From positions 2,836 to 66,835 of the forward strand of contig MU603967.1 of assembly GCA_025201845.1 (NCBI GenBank): DNA of 64,000 bases. The letters run 5' to 3'. The notes under the pieces were generated by a model that was not told the origin of the DNA, ran no database searches, and worked only from the letters and a program-made list of their open reading frames with translations. The translations under genes and the position numbers were made by a program. Positions 19,256 through 29,111 of this stretch are shown here, one piece after another (positions within the stretch are counted from its first letter, which is position 1; each line of letters opens with the position of its first letter). This stretch comes from Martensiomyces pterosporus (lineage: Eukaryota > Kickxellomycota > Kickxellomycetes > Kickxellales > Kickxellaceae).

Positions 19256-19894
19256 GGTTTGGTGATTGCTGCGTAAGTAGACTGCAAGCGAGCAAACAAA
19301 GATAATAGAATGAGGGGCTACGCAAGGGAAGAAGCGAGCGCGGTGGCGGGGGTGTGTGCGAACGAACTACTCTCAGTAGACAAGGAGGGGAGGCCGAATA
19401 GCCGTGGTTGCTGTCACTATTTGGCAGCCCACATACGCCCCTGGTGCGCCAAAAGGCCCATCCACGTATCCCTCCTCCAGAACGCCGGCTCGCGTGAGCC
19501 GTGTCTGTCTCCTGAAGAAGAAAGAAGAGCCGCGGCTCGCTCAGGCAAGCAAAAAAAAAAAGTGCTGCTGCCGCTTCTGGGCACTCGAGAAAAGCACCCC
19601 AGGCTTTAAAAGGAGTGTCGAATCCTTCTCTAAACTAGCAACTGCATTTTTGGCTTTTTGGTACGTATCTACACAACGCATGCTTGAGCAGCAGAGGAGC
19701 GCAGGATGGATGCGCGCGTCTAATGGTGGCCGCATCCATCGTCGTATCCATCTGCGATCCATCGCCACGTCCCCCCGCGGATGCATTCGTTTTTGCTGAC
19801 TCGAAATCTGTGAATGTGTGCTGCTGCCTCTGGTGCATTTAGCTCTTTAAATTTAACAGTCACGTTAAGCCCCTCGAACACGAGAATTATCAAG
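19256..19894. promoter_or_regulatory. shared Gag-like/RPP0 upstream region
   Basis: About 640 bases between divergent starts. It includes a cluster of GATGGAT/ATCCATC motifs at 19703-19765, part of which forms a 10-base inverted repeat, and a TTTAAATTTAA stretch near 19849. RPP0 is expected to be highly expressed, so the cluster is a candidate activator site. Confidence 0.45.
19705..19740. repeat. 10-base inverted repeat in the RPP0 promoter
   Basis: GATGGATGCG at 19705-19714 and CGCATCCATC at 19731-19740 are exact reverse complements with a 16-base spacer. Two more ATCCATC-like copies follow within 25 bases. Confidence 0.6.
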
Positions 19895-21071
19895 ATGTCT
19901 AAGGGAGAGAAGAAGGCCGCCTACTTCACCAAGCTCGAGAACCTTCTCAGCTCGTACCAGTCGATCTTCATCGTCAACGTTGACAATGTCGGTTCGCAGC
20001 AGATGCACATGATCCGTCGTGCTCTGCGTGGCAACGCCGAGGTCCTCATGGGCAAGAACACCATGGTCCGCCGTGCTCTCCGCATTCTGTCGCAGAACAA
20101 CCCTGCTTTCGAGCAGCTTTCCCCCTTCGTCAAGGGCAACATTGGTTTCGTCTTCACCAACAGCGACCTCAAGGAGGTCCGCGAGAAGATTCTCGAGAAC
20201 CGTGTCGCTGCCCCTGCTCGTGCCGGAGCCATCGCCCCCGTCGATGTGTTCGTCCCTGCCGGTAACACTGGTATGGAGCCCGGACAGACCTCGTTCTTCC
20301 AGGCCCTCGGCATCCCCACCAAGATTGCCCGTGGTACCATTGAGATCACTCAGGACGTCCACCTTGTCCACACCGGCGACAAGGTCGGAGCTTCGGAGGC
20401 TACCCTGCTCAACAAGCTCAACATCTCGCCTTTCACCTACGGTATGACCGTCGTCCAGATCTACGACAACGGCACCACCTTCTCGCCCTCTGTCCTGGAC
20501 ATCACCGAGGATGACCTTATCAAGCGCCTCATGGAGGGTATCGCCGCCGTTGCTTCGATCTCGCTCGCTGCCAACTACCTCTCGCTCCCCGCTGTCCCCC
20601 ACCTCACCATCAACGTCTTCAAGGAGATCCTCGCCATCTCCGTTGCCACCGACTACACCATCGCTGCTGCTGAGTCGGTAAGTATCTTGTGCGAACACTG
20701 CAATTGCTGCTATGATGCTGTGGAAGCTGCTGCCCATGATGTCTTACACGTGAACAATCTATGAACCACCCATGATTTCCAAAAATACTCTAATTTTTTA
20801 CTGAGGGCATGCGCCTCCACGTCGCATCCAGGAAACTGCAGCGCCTTTGCAGCACGACAGATGACACTAATTTTGCAAGCGCATCTGCCTCTGCTGCGCC
20901 CTGTAATTCTAGATCAAGGAGCTCCTCGCCAACCCCGAGGCTCTCGCCGCCGCCGCTGCCGCTGCCTCTGCTGCTGTTGCCACCCCTGCTGGCGGTGCCG
21001 CTGCCGAGGAGAAGCCCGCTGAGGAGGAGGAGGAGTCCGATGACGACATGGGCTTCGGTCTCTTCGACTAA
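19895..21071 (+). CDS. RPP0: 60S acidic ribosomal protein P0
   Basis: Two exons, 19895-20677 and 20913-21071, give 313 residues, matching the family length. Exon 1 carries the uL10 rRNA-binding domain ([40 protein letters not shown]) and the P1/P2-docking region. Exon 2 supplies the Ala-rich hinge and the invariant tail [16 protein letters not shown], the anchor for translation GTPases. The splice junctions are phase 0: TCG|GTAAGT and TTCTAG|ATC, with a CACTAAT branch-like site near 20868. Without splicing the frame ends in junk at 20764. P0 is the base of the ribosomal stalk. The intron (235 bases) is unusually close to the 3' end and appears to host a snoRNA. Confidence 0.97.
20731..20809 (+). 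ncRNA. candidate intronic C/D box snoRNA, 18S rRNA guide
   Basis: Inside the RPP0 intron. A box C-like ATGATGT (20736-20742; consensus RTGATGA with a last-base change) and a box D CTGA (20801-20804) are bracketed by a perfect 5-bp terminal stem, TGCCC (20731-20735) with GGGCA (20805-20809). The span is 79 bases, a normal size. The sequence just upstream of box D, ACTCTAATTTTTT at 20787-20799, is the exact complement of AAAAAATTAGAGT, which I recall as part of a highly conserved 18S rRNA segment (GAAAAAATTAGAGTGTTC). The 5th base above box D would select the fourth A of that A-run for 2'-O-methylation. The yeast counterpart may be snR53 (18S Am796); that identity is from memory. Confidence 0.75.
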
Positions 21072-21234
21072 GCTCGGTCGCCACCGCATCCCTTTCTCGA
21101 GCCTGGCCTTTTTTTTGGGCCCCATTCAAGCCCGATGCTGTTGTTTCTAAAGTGCCTTTCAGTAGCGTTTGTGAATAACACGGAGCTTGAATGCCACCAA
21201 ATGCTGTTTATTATTGGGTGCCATCGCTGGCTAC

Positions 21235-22152
21235 TCAGAACTCGAATCCTATCAGCATGTTGTCGATGAGACGCGTGGTGCCCATTCGCCAGGCACCGGA
21301 GAGAACCGCACCTGCGCTGCCCACAGTGTCGACTGGGCTCAGGTCGTCGGGGCTGTTGAGGCTGATGTACTCGATGTCAAGGTGCTCCTTGTCTGCCTCG
21401 TCTCTGACAGCCCCAATAAGCCGGGTGCTGTCTCTTTCGCCGCTTGCGTAGAGGTCTCTTGCACGGCACAGGCCGCGGTAAAAGGCCGGCGCACGCCTTC
21501 TTTGCTCCTCGGTCAGGTACACGTTCCTGCTGCTCAGCGCCAGCCCATCGTGCGGGTCCCTCACCGTCTCTCCTACTCTCAGCGTGATTGGGAAATGCAG
21601 ATCGCTGACCATTGCCCGTATAACGCAGCACTGCTGCACGTCCTTCTGGCCAAAGAACGCCCTATCGGGCATCGCTATGTGGAACAGCTTGGTGACCACC
21701 GTTGCCACGCCGCGGAAGAAATGCGGGCGCGTGCCGCCCTCCAGCATCTCGCTGAGTCCCAGAACCTCGACAAACGCCCCCTTCTGCTGGGTGCGGTCCG
21801 TGGTGATCCCGCGCGGGTACATCTCCAGCACCGAGGGAGCAAAGATCGCCCTTGTGGTGCCGGGGCGCACGGGGGCGGCGGCAAGCTTGCCGATGTCTGC
21901 GGGGAGCGTGCGTGGGTACTGGTCCAGGTCCTCGTGGGGCGCGAATTGCGCCGGGTTCACAAAGATGCTGAGCAGGACGGACTCGCACTCCTGGGAGGCC
22001 ATTTGGACGAGGGCCAGGTGTCCGCTGTGAAGGGCGCCCATGGTGGGAACGAACCCGACCAGCTTGCCTTGCTGGCGCTGCTCCTCGCGCCAGGCACGGA
22101 CCTCAGCGACGGTGTGGAAAACCTGTACAGAATCCTGGGTGGTGCCGCTCAT
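21235..22152 (-). CDS. PAN6: pantothenate synthetase (pantoate-beta-alanine ligase)
   Basis: 305 residues. ATP-dependent condensation of pantoate with beta-alanine, the last step to vitamin B5 and so to CoA. Seen: the PTMGALHSGHL block (HIGH-type signature near residue 30), SIFVNPAQF, FFRGVATVVTKLF, the FFGQKDVQQ motif and the KMSKS-equivalent LALSSRNVYL. The first ATG, MSGTTQDSVQVF at 22150-22152, is chosen; the open frame runs further but has no ATG. The pantoate-binding region is complete, so the enzyme should be active. It is divergent from the MEA1-like gene with 306 bases between starts. Confidence 0.96.
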   Translation of the reverse strand: MSGTTQDSVQVFHTVAEVRAWREEQRQQGKLVGFVPTMGALHSGHLALVQMASQECESVLLSIFVNPAQFAPHEDLDQYPRTLPADIGKLAAAPVRPGTTRAIFAPSVLEMYPRGITTDRTQQKGAFVEVLGLSEMLEGGTRPHFFRGVATVVTKLFHIAMPDRAFFGQKDVQQCCVIRAMVSDLHFPITLRVGETVRDPHDGLALSSRNVYLTEEQRRRAPAFYRGLCRARDLYASGERDSTRLIGAVRDEADKEHLDIEYISLNSPDDLSPVDTVGSAGAVLSGAWRMGTTRLIDNMLIGFEF

Positions 22153-22458
22153 GCCTTGATCGATTGAGGAGAAGGCGGTTGCTTCGAGTAAGGCGGGGGG
22201 AGTGGAAAGGAGAAGAGAGGTGCTCTGGTGTCCGTGGCGGGCGGCCTCGCTCAAAGATAGCCCTTTTCATTTAAGCGACCCTTCCGCTTTGGATGCGGTG
22301 TTGGGACTTTTTTCTGCGTGGTCGGTTTTTGGAAATGCAGTCCCCACAAACCTCATTGGCTCTATTTAGCCAGCATCAAGCGAAAGGTCTAGATTGATTT
22401 CGTTAGACAGGCTGCTGCAGCACTCAGCTACACATATCCGCCACGTATTTCCTCTATA
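22153..22458. other. divergent intergenic region PAN6/MEA1-like
   Basis: 306 bases that must hold both promoters. A GGATGCG occurs near 22291, the same core seen in the two ribosomal-protein promoters, though one copy is weak evidence. Confidence 0.4.
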
Positions 22459-23151
22459 ATGTCTCCAGAACAGAACGCAGACGCAGCAAGTAGCAGAGAC
22501 AGACCAAGAACTGAGCCAGCGGATGCCACAGGCGATCCAGAACCCCAGAGTGAGAAAGAGCACAAGGAGCTGGGGAGGGCTGAAGGGGCCGATGATGACA
22601 AGTGCGACGATGGTGCAGATGAAGAAGAGGTGGATGAGGACAAAGATGAGGACAAAGGTGAAGACAAAGATGAAGACGAAGATGGGGACGAAGACGAAGA
22701 CGAAGACGCGCTGTTTGTGCCAGAGGACGAGTACGCACCCCTCAATGACGGCGACGACGATGCCGATAACATAGACAGCGACGGCGGTGCATGTGATTTC
22801 ATCGCCCATGCAATAAATGGCGGATCTCATACAGCCTCCAGCCTGGACCTGATGCTTGAGCGGAAGATGGACGAGCTTGCAGCATCATTCCAAGTACAGC
22901 AGCAGGCCAGCTCAGATGACACCGCAATTGCAGACAAAGACACTGCATCCGCCTCCACGACGCCACCACAAGCACCGGAGCAGATCGCGCCCATTGAGGT
23001 GAGGATTGACAGCAAGAACCGGATGCCGGCAGAGCACATTGACCAGATCAAAGGCATAATGGCTGGCATCCAAATCAGCGACCAGGCGATACCCGAATGG
23101 GCCAAGCGAGTGCCAGAGAGTGCGTGGATGCCCAAGCGCAGCGGCAGCTGA
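22459..23151 (+). CDS. MEA1-domain-like acidic protein
   Basis: 230 residues. The N-terminal half is very acidic (long Asp/Glu/Lys repeats, residues about 45-85), then EDEYAPLND. The C-terminus has MPAEHIDQIKGIMAGIQ and AIPEWAKRVPESAW. The pairing of a short aromatic 'Y-x-PLN' block after an acidic stretch with a C-terminal 'P-x-H-hydrophobic-IK-x-MAG ... P-x-WA' block is what I recall for the small MEA1 (male-enhanced antigen 1) family, whose biochemical role is unclear. The match is from memory and could be convergent. The ATG is at 22459. Confidence 0.6.
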   Translation: MSPEQNADAASSRDRPRTEPADATGDPEPQSEKEHKELGRAEGADDDKCDDGADEEEVDEDKDEDKGEDKDEDEDGDEDEDEDALFVPEDEYAPLNDGDDDADNIDSDGGACDFIAHAINGGSHTASSLDLMLERKMDELAASFQVQQQASSDDTAIADKDTASASTTPPQAPEQIAPIEVRIDSKNRMPAEHIDQIKGIMAGIQISDQAIPEWAKRVPESAWMPKRSGS

Positions 23152-23429
23152 TTTGTAATCTGGCGTTTCTGATTTGCTGGGGACTGGGCGGCGGTTAGAT
23201 CTATTCATCAGCAGCAAAAAAAAAAAAAAAGAACACCAACGAAGCACCAGAAAAAAAAACCCAAAAGACTCAGTCGCTCGCTGCTACTGCCGCTGGCATT
23301 GCAAATTTCGTCTCCCCCCCTCATTCAGCCTCCTTTTGTCTTTGTATTCAATTCCACTATTAGTAAGCAGAAAGCAAGCCCGCCATCCTCATTCGGTGAA
23401 TGTACGAAAGAGAAAACAAAAGACTGAAA

Positions 23430-24905
23430 ATGAGCGCGAACGAGCAGACAAACACCAGCACCACAGACGGCGAGCAGCCCCTGCCCACCATCAACGCAGG
23501 CAACCAGCTATTCACCGACCTCGACGCCAACGTCTCGGCGACAGAGATCGAGAGCCTGTGCATGCGGTGCCACAAGAACGGCATGACCAAGCTTCTCCTG
23601 ACACGCATTCCGCACTTCAAGTCGATCATCGTCATGGCGTTTGAGTGCCCGCACTGCGGATGGAAGAACAACGAGGTGCAGAGCGGCGAGGCCGTGCAGG
23701 AGAAGGGCCACCGCTACGAGTGCAGGTGCACCACCAAGGCCGACCTCAACCGCCAGATCGTCCGCAACAGCACCGCATCTGTGTCCATCCCCGAATTCGA
23801 CTTCACTGCCCCGCCGGCCACCACATCGTCCCTGACCACCGTCGAGGGAATCCTCGCCAGGTTTATCGACGACCTTGGAATGGACCAGGAGCAGCGCAAG
23901 GAACAGATTCCCGAGGTCTACCAGGCCATCGAGAACCTTCTCGAGAACCTCCGTGCCGCCCTAGCTCTCCCCGAGGAGGAGAGTGCGAGCGGGCATGCGT
24001 TCACTCTTGTGCTGGACGACCCTACGGGAAACTCCTATGTCGAGAGCCTCTGTCTGCCCAACATCGACCCCAAGCTGGCTGTGCACAACTACCGTCGTAC
24101 TAGAGACCAGGAGATCCAGCTTGGGCTGATCAACCCCGATGCCGAGGAGCCTACCCAGGAGGAGGAGCAGCAGGCGGCAGCTAGGGCCCCACGCATGAAC
24201 TTGCGCGAGGAGGCCGAGGCTTCCAAGGGCGTGATCCGCGCTGTCAAGGAGGCATCGGAGAGCAACGAGGTTCTCTCGTTCCCAGCCAACTGCTCGTCGT
24301 GCAACGCACCCTGCGACACGCGCATGCAGATGGTTGACATTCCCCACTTTAAGGACGTCATCATCATGTCCACCACCTGCGACCACTGCGGGTACAAGTC
24401 GAACGAGGTCAAGTGCGGCGGTGCAATCAGCGACAAGGGCAAGAGGATCATCCTCATCCTCGAGGACAAGGACGACCTCTCGCGCGACATCCTCAAGTCC
24501 GAGACCAGCGGCTTGAGCATCCCCGAGATCCAGCTCGACCTGATCCCGGGCACTCTTGGCGGCAGATTTACTACTGTTGAGGGGCTCCTGCGTCAGGTGC
24601 ACGATGAGCTCGACCGTAGGGCTCCGTTCTTGGAGGGCGACTCGGCTGTTAACGAGCGCAGGGAGAAGTTCAAGAACTTCTTGGGCAGACTCGAGGATGC
24701 GGCTGACGGAAAGATCTTCCCGCTCACTCTTATTCTCGACGACCCCGTGGCAAACTCCTACATTCAGAACATCTACGCCCCCGACCCTGATCCCAACATG
24801 AAGGAGGAGGAGTACGAGCGCTCCTTTGACGAGAACGAGGACCTTGGCCTCAACGACATCAACGTCGACAACTACGAGGCGCCTGATAGCTCCATGGAGC
24901 AGTAG
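23430..24905 (+). CDS. ZPR1: zinc finger protein ZPR1
   Basis: 491 residues with two repeats of the ZPR1 module. Repeat 1: C4 finger CMRC...CPHCGWKNNEV (about residues 43-80) followed by a beta domain (SVSIPEFDF). Repeat 2: CSSC...CDHCGYKSNEVKCGG (about 280-325) with GLSIPEIQLDLIPGTLGGRFTTVEG. Known role: an eEF1A-folding chaperone, with nuclear relocation. The start is at 23430 (aaaATGagc); an earlier in-frame ATG at 23400 has a poor context (t at -3) and would add ten residues. Confidence 0.95.
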   Translation: MSANEQTNTSTTDGEQPLPTINAGNQLFTDLDANVSATEIESLCMRCHKNGMTKLLLTRIPHFKSIIVMAFECPHCGWKNNEVQSGEAVQEKGHRYECRCTTKADLNRQIVRNSTASVSIPEFDFTAPPATTSSLTTVEGILARFIDDLGMDQEQRKEQIPEVYQAIENLLENLRAALALPEEESASGHAFTLVLDDPTGNSYVESLCLPNIDPKLAVHNYRRTRDQEIQLGLINPDAEEPTQEEEQQAAARAPRMNLREEAEASKGVIRAVKEASESNEVLSFPANCSSCNAPCDTRMQMVDIPHFKDVIIMSTTCDHCGYKSNEVKCGGAISDKGKRIILILEDKDDLSRDILKSETSGLSIPEIQLDLIPGTLGGRFTTVEGLLRQVHDELDRRAPFLEGDSAVNERREKFKNFLGRLEDAADGKIFPLTLILDDPVANSYIQNIYAPDPDPNMKEEEYERSFDENEDLGLNDINVDNYEAPDSSMEQ

Positions 24906-25004
24906 CTCCGTGCTTCACGCTTGCCTCGTCGATATACCACTGAGGCTGTGTTTTTGGGCTGCATAGAAGAACATGATAATAAATGTGTCTACGCTTAATC
25001 TGAG

Positions 25005-25877
25005 CTATACCACCCCCGAGTCGCATATGGTGATCTGCCTTTTGGGCTTCAGCGGAGCGTTTTTGTCTCCCAGTGCCTCAACCATGCGCACAATGTCCAT
25101 GCCACGAACGACCCTTCCAAACACCACGTGCTTGCCATCGAGCCATGGCGTTTTCGCCAGCGTAATGAAGAACTGCGATCCATTAGTGTTCGGCCCCGCA
25201 TTGGCCATAGACAGCACACCGGGGCCATCATGGGTCAGGGTGAAGTTTTCATCAGCAAACTTGGCGCCATATATCGACTTGCCACCCGTTCCATCGCCCT
25301 TGGTGAAGTCGCCCGCCTGGATCATGAACTCCGGGATGATCCGATGCACCGTAGACCCCTTGTACCCGAACCCCTTCTCGCCGGTGCACAGTGCACGGAA
25401 GTTCTCGACGGTCCGCGGCGCTATGTCTTTTCTCAGCTCCAGCTCGACTCTGCCGCTGGGCCGCCCGTCAGCGGCAAACTCCAAGAACACGCGCGGGTTC
25501 TCATCAACGCTGGCATGCTTCGCTTCGTCAGCATCCATGGCGGCTGGCTGGGCGTCGGGCATGTTCTTCTCGATCCACGATTCCTTGTTAAATATCGAGC
25601 CCTGAGCGGATCCCGGCTTGCCGCGTGCAGAACGCACCGTGATTGTGCGGCCAAATAGCTCGGCGTCGTTCATGTTGTCGATGGCAGCCGCCGCATCCTC
25701 GGCCTCTTCGAATTCGACGAACCCAAAGCCGCGGTGCCGGTTGCTCGACGAGGGGTCTGGTGGAAGGCTGACCTCGACGATGTCGCCAAACGGAATAAAC
25801 GCTGCGTGGAGTGTCTTTTCCGTCACCTCGGGATCAAGCCCGTTGACAAAGAGAATACACCTGTTTTGCGCCTCCAT
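25005..25877 (-). CDS. RRM-containing cyclophilin (PPIE/Cyp33 type)
   Basis: 290 residues. An N-terminal RRM (about 5-85) has RNP2-like ILFVNGL and RNP1 [11 protein letters not shown]-terminal cyclophilin domain (about 125-285) has [21 protein letters not shown], the FMIQAGDF loop, [20 protein letters not shown] and an ICDSG end. The family acts in spliceosomes and chromatin. One oddity: the loop reads QAGDF where most cyclophilins have QGGDF, a mild change near the active site; the substrate-binding Arg, Phe and Trp-like positions remain. The first ATG in a plausible context is at 25875-25877. Confidence 0.93.
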   Translation of the reverse strand: MEAQNRCILFVNGLDPEVTEKTLHAAFIPFGDIVEVSLPPDPSSSNRHRGFGFVEFEEAEDAAAAIDNMNDAELFGRTITVRSARGKPGSAQGSIFNKESWIEKNMPDAQPAAMDADEAKHASVDENPRVFLEFAADGRPSGRVELELRKDIAPRTVENFRALCTGEKGFGYKGSTVHRIIPEFMIQAGDFTKGDGTGGKSIYGAKFADENFTLTHDGPGVLSMANAGPNTNGSQFFITLAKTPWLDGKHVVFGRVVRGMDIVRMVEALGDKNAPLKPKRQITICDSGVV

Positions 25878-26363
25878 CCCGCAGTGTTGCTGTCTCCCTG
25901 CTGCCGCTTTTCTGACTGCGCACTGTGGTATTGGTGAGTAGGAATAGAGCGGGTGCTGGAGTACACAGGCAACAAAAAAAAGCTTCATTTGTGCACTGCG
26001 GCGCTTTAGGAGTTGTTGGCATTTTTGCTGGGTTGTGGGGAGGCCCTGTGCGCCCAGCCGCCGCATGCTTGCTGGCAACCGTGGACCAAACAGCAGGCGA
26101 CTAGTATACCTGCTGCCTGCACATGTAGGCGGCAGTAGCAGCCTGGTGGTGGTTTAAATGGATAGATGTCACATTTTCTAGTAAGAGGTAAAGAGGAAAT
26201 AGGAAGGAAGAGTGCAAAAGTAATGAAAAGAAAGCCCAAAAGAAAAGAAAAGAAAAACATGAATAGTCGTAAGATGTTAAAGAGGAAGTTAGGTCTAAAG
26301 CAAAGGGAGGTAGCCCCAGGAGGAGCAGCGTCCCTTCCGTTTCGTCGTCAGAACAAGAGACGC
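25878..26363. other. intergenic region
   Basis: About 490 bases between the cyclophilin start and the end of the first GH17 gene, both minus strand. An A/G-rich stretch around 26170-26260 is the 3' flank of the GH17 gene. No gene seen. Confidence 0.5.
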
Positions 26364-27626
26364 TTAGCAGCTGTCAAGCGAGCTAAGGTCGAACTTGGGA
26401 GTGAAGCCGGCATTGAAGATGCCAAAGTTCTGCTCCGACTCGCTAGCGCCCTTCTTCCAGTTGGCGTTCTTCGCCTCAAAGTAGAAGTAGTCGTAGCCGG
26501 CCGCGGCCGCTGCGCACTTGAACTTCTTCGCGTAGGCCTGCTGGTTGGCCAGCGAAAGCGGGCAGGGTCCAGAGGTGCCAGCCGAGGACCATCCGCTCTC
26601 GCCGAACCTCACGGGCTTGCCGTTGGCCACATGCTCCTTGATGTTGTTGGCACGCTGGATGACCGACTGGACGGAGAAGTCAATGCCTGCAAAGTAGCTG
26701 TCGAACATGGCGTAGATGTTGACCTGCACGACATCCGAGACAGCGGCCATGCCGGCGGTGAAGTGGGCGTCCTGCTCGGTGGTGTAGACGGGGATGCTGC
26801 CCAGACCCTCGGCCTGGAGGCGGGAACGCACCTGGCTGATGTACCCAATAAGCGTGGACTCGCTCACGCCCTTGGATGTCTCCTCGTTGCCGACCGAAAC
26901 ACCCTTGATCAGGTTGGAGCCACCAAACTGCTTGGCGGCAGCAACGAACTGGTCCAAGTCAGACTTGAAGCGGCCGGCGCCATCGGAAACCCAGATGCCG
27001 GCGTAAACGTCGAGGCCCAGGTTGTTGCTGGTGATTGCCTGCAGGGCGTTGGAGAGCTGCGAGCAGTCGGTCGAGTAGAGACGGACGTTGCTGGCCACCG
27101 AGGCGACCTGCTTAAGCTGCGAGGCGACGGCGCCGGCATCGGGGCACGAGCCATCGGTGTTGTAGGGCGAGTAAGTGAGTCCCCAGAGAGGGCGTCCACC
27201 AGTGGAGCTGCCTCCGCTGCTGGGAGTCTGCGCAGGTGCCTGCGACGTCTGTGCGGGAGCCTGGGAAGAAGAAGGCGCCGGGGCAGGAGCCTGGGTGGTG
27301 GTGGGCTCAGGAGCCGGAGCAGTAGTGTAAGTGGGGGCAGCCTCGGCTGTCGAGGTGGCGGGAGCAGGAGCAGCGGCTGTGGGCTGAGTGGAGGAAGCAG
27401 GGACAGGGAGCTTCTGGTTGTTCAGGGCGTTGGCCCAGCTGACACTGCTCCAGCTGACAGAGGCTGGGTTGTACTTGATGTCAATCAAGTTGTTGTTGTT
27501 GTTGTTGCTGTCGTCGATGGCCAGAGCATCGCCGATGTTCTGGGGAACAGGAGCGGCAGAAACGAAAATGTTGCCGACTGTGAGGACGAGCACAGCGACC
27601 ACAAGGTTAGTGAAGATAGCCTGCAT
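26364..27626 (-). CDS. GH17 beta-1,3-glucanase/glucanosyltransferase-like cell-wall protein, copy A
   Basis: 420 residues. An N-terminal signal peptide (MQAIFTNLVVAVLVLTVGNIFVSA) is followed by a short segment with an Asn run, then a Pro/Ala/Thr/Ser-rich linker (about residues 75-155), then a GH17 catalytic domain. The two catalytic glutamates are visible: GVSVGNEETSKG (acid/base) and KPVRFGESGWSSAG (nucleophile). It ends in FDLSSLDSC, with a Cys that may close a disulfide. The linker is likely O-glycosylated, so the protein should be secreted and wall-associated. The ATG at 27624-27626 is chosen; the in-frame TTG upstream is not. Paralogue of the next gene. Confidence 0.93.
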   Translation of the reverse strand: MQAIFTNLVVAVLVLTVGNIFVSAAPVPQNIGDALAIDDSNNNNNNLIDIKYNPASVSWSSVSWANALNNQKLPVPASSTQPTAAAPAPATSTAEAAPTYTTAPAPEPTTTQAPAPAPSSSQAPAQTSQAPAQTPSSGGSSTGGRPLWGLTYSPYNTDGSCPDAGAVASQLKQVASVASNVRLYSTDCSQLSNALQAITSNNLGLDVYAGIWVSDGAGRFKSDLDQFVAAAKQFGGSNLIKGVSVGNEETSKGVSESTLIGYISQVRSRLQAEGLGSIPVYTTEQDAHFTAGMAAVSDVVQVNIYAMFDSYFAGIDFSVQSVIQRANNIKEHVANGKPVRFGESGWSSAGTSGPCPLSLANQQAYAKKFKCAAAAAGYDYFYFEAKNANWKKGASESEQNFGIFNAGFTPKFDLSSLDSC

Positions 27627-29111
27627 ATTCACTATCAAGGGATGCGCCAGTGGGTTCCGTTAGCGAGTAAGGGAGAAAGGGGGGGACAATGAGAGAAGGT
27701 GTAGCAGAATAATAGAACCCGTCTATATATTCAGCTAGCAAGGTTGTGGCCTTAAAGGAAGGAGGCGGGCGTTTAAAGAGAGGGAAGTGAGGAAAGAGCA
27801 GAGGAGAAAGTAGATAGAACCATCCGCCTGACCGGTCCAGAGGCAGGCCAAGTCGTCCTTTTAAACAAACAACTGAAAACATGGGCGATGATTTGCGATG
27901 CGCGAAGGAACGCCCAACGAAAGGACAACAAAACTGCATACGACTGGGAATTCGACCTCAGCATAAGCCCAAGGCTGATTTGCATCTGCCCACATCCTTC
28001 GTGCATGAGTGAGAAATCGAGCGAGTGGTACACGAGCACTCAGCTGAAGGCACGCCAGCGGCTGCAGCAGCCAATGCTCGCCCGCCTTTTGCTGCCGTGT
28101 CTCTGCTGAGCTGTGATGGCAAGGGGACACGGCGGGGCTGGCAAATAGGACAGCGAGAGCAGGCAGCGCTGCAGCTATTTGATTCCTTCTGTGGCCATTC
28201 CAGCCTGCAGCTTCTAATGGAAGGCGCAGTGGCTCACAGCACCTCGCTCCTTCTTTGTGGTGCAATCGCCGTGCAAATGCTGTCGGCTGGGGGCACGTCG
28301 CGCGGGGTCTGTATTGCCGGCAAGCGAAAAAGAGGCGGGCACATAAACCTTCGCTGGGCACCCCCGCCTTCGCCCCTTCACAGCGACTGAGGGCCGATTG
28401 CCTCATATCACCCGTCTCCTCTCTCCGCATGCCCAATATGGCAACAGGGCGGGCCGTAGCCCAGCAGCCTGCCTGTGATTCGCGGCCTCCTGCCCTCCCC
28501 ACTCCAACGTCGCCCAAGTGCTACACATCCGCGCAGCTGGGGGGAGGTTCTGCCGAAAGTCAGACCCAGCTCGGAGTGCAAACACAGTCTGTGCCGTTAC
28601 ACGACACAGCCTTCCAGACCGCGGTTCCACGTTACATGGCCCCACCTTCTCTGCGGCCTCGCTTTTCGCTGTGGTGCCGGCCCTGCATTTCTCCGCCAAG
28701 CCTCCGTGCCGTTTTTGTAGAACTGCACCGAACGGCACAGAAAAAGGCACTTATCCCCTCGCGCACCGCCTCCAGAACCTGAAGACAATGATCAGCTGGA
28801 TGGGCTGGTCCTATTATGCACAGCCGATCTGCATGTTTCGATATCGATTGTTGCCGCTATTGGTTTCTAAGCGCGCTGATTGTCCTGTAGACCTCCAGCC
28901 CACAGCCCACAGCCCACACCACACTTGGCCCAAGCAAGGCAGCAGCAACATTGTTACGCGCAGGTGGCATGCAAACATACGCAATCAATCGACGCACGGT
29001 GGCAGCCACCATTACCCAAGCAGAACCACAGTGACCGGGTACAGGAAATATCATTACTGACAAAGGACAGCAGAAACAACACCTACAGCATACAGCGGCT
29101 ATGCACGCCCG
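27627..29111. other. intergenic region between the two GH17 genes
   Basis: About 1.5 kb holding the promoter of GH17 copy A (a TATATA on the sense strand near 27724). Reading frames around 27861-28782 overlap one another on opposite strands and lack recognisable domains. No repeat or RNA gene seen. Confidence 0.45.

Noticed and set aside
19865..20737. A 290-codon minus-strand frame opposite RPP0
   Set aside because: An antisense shadow of RPP0 exon 1 with no independent signal.
26166..27692. A 508-codon plus-strand frame opposite GH17 copy A
   Set aside because: It is an antisense shadow of the GH17 coding sequence, Gly/Arg/Val-rich from reverse-complemented codons.
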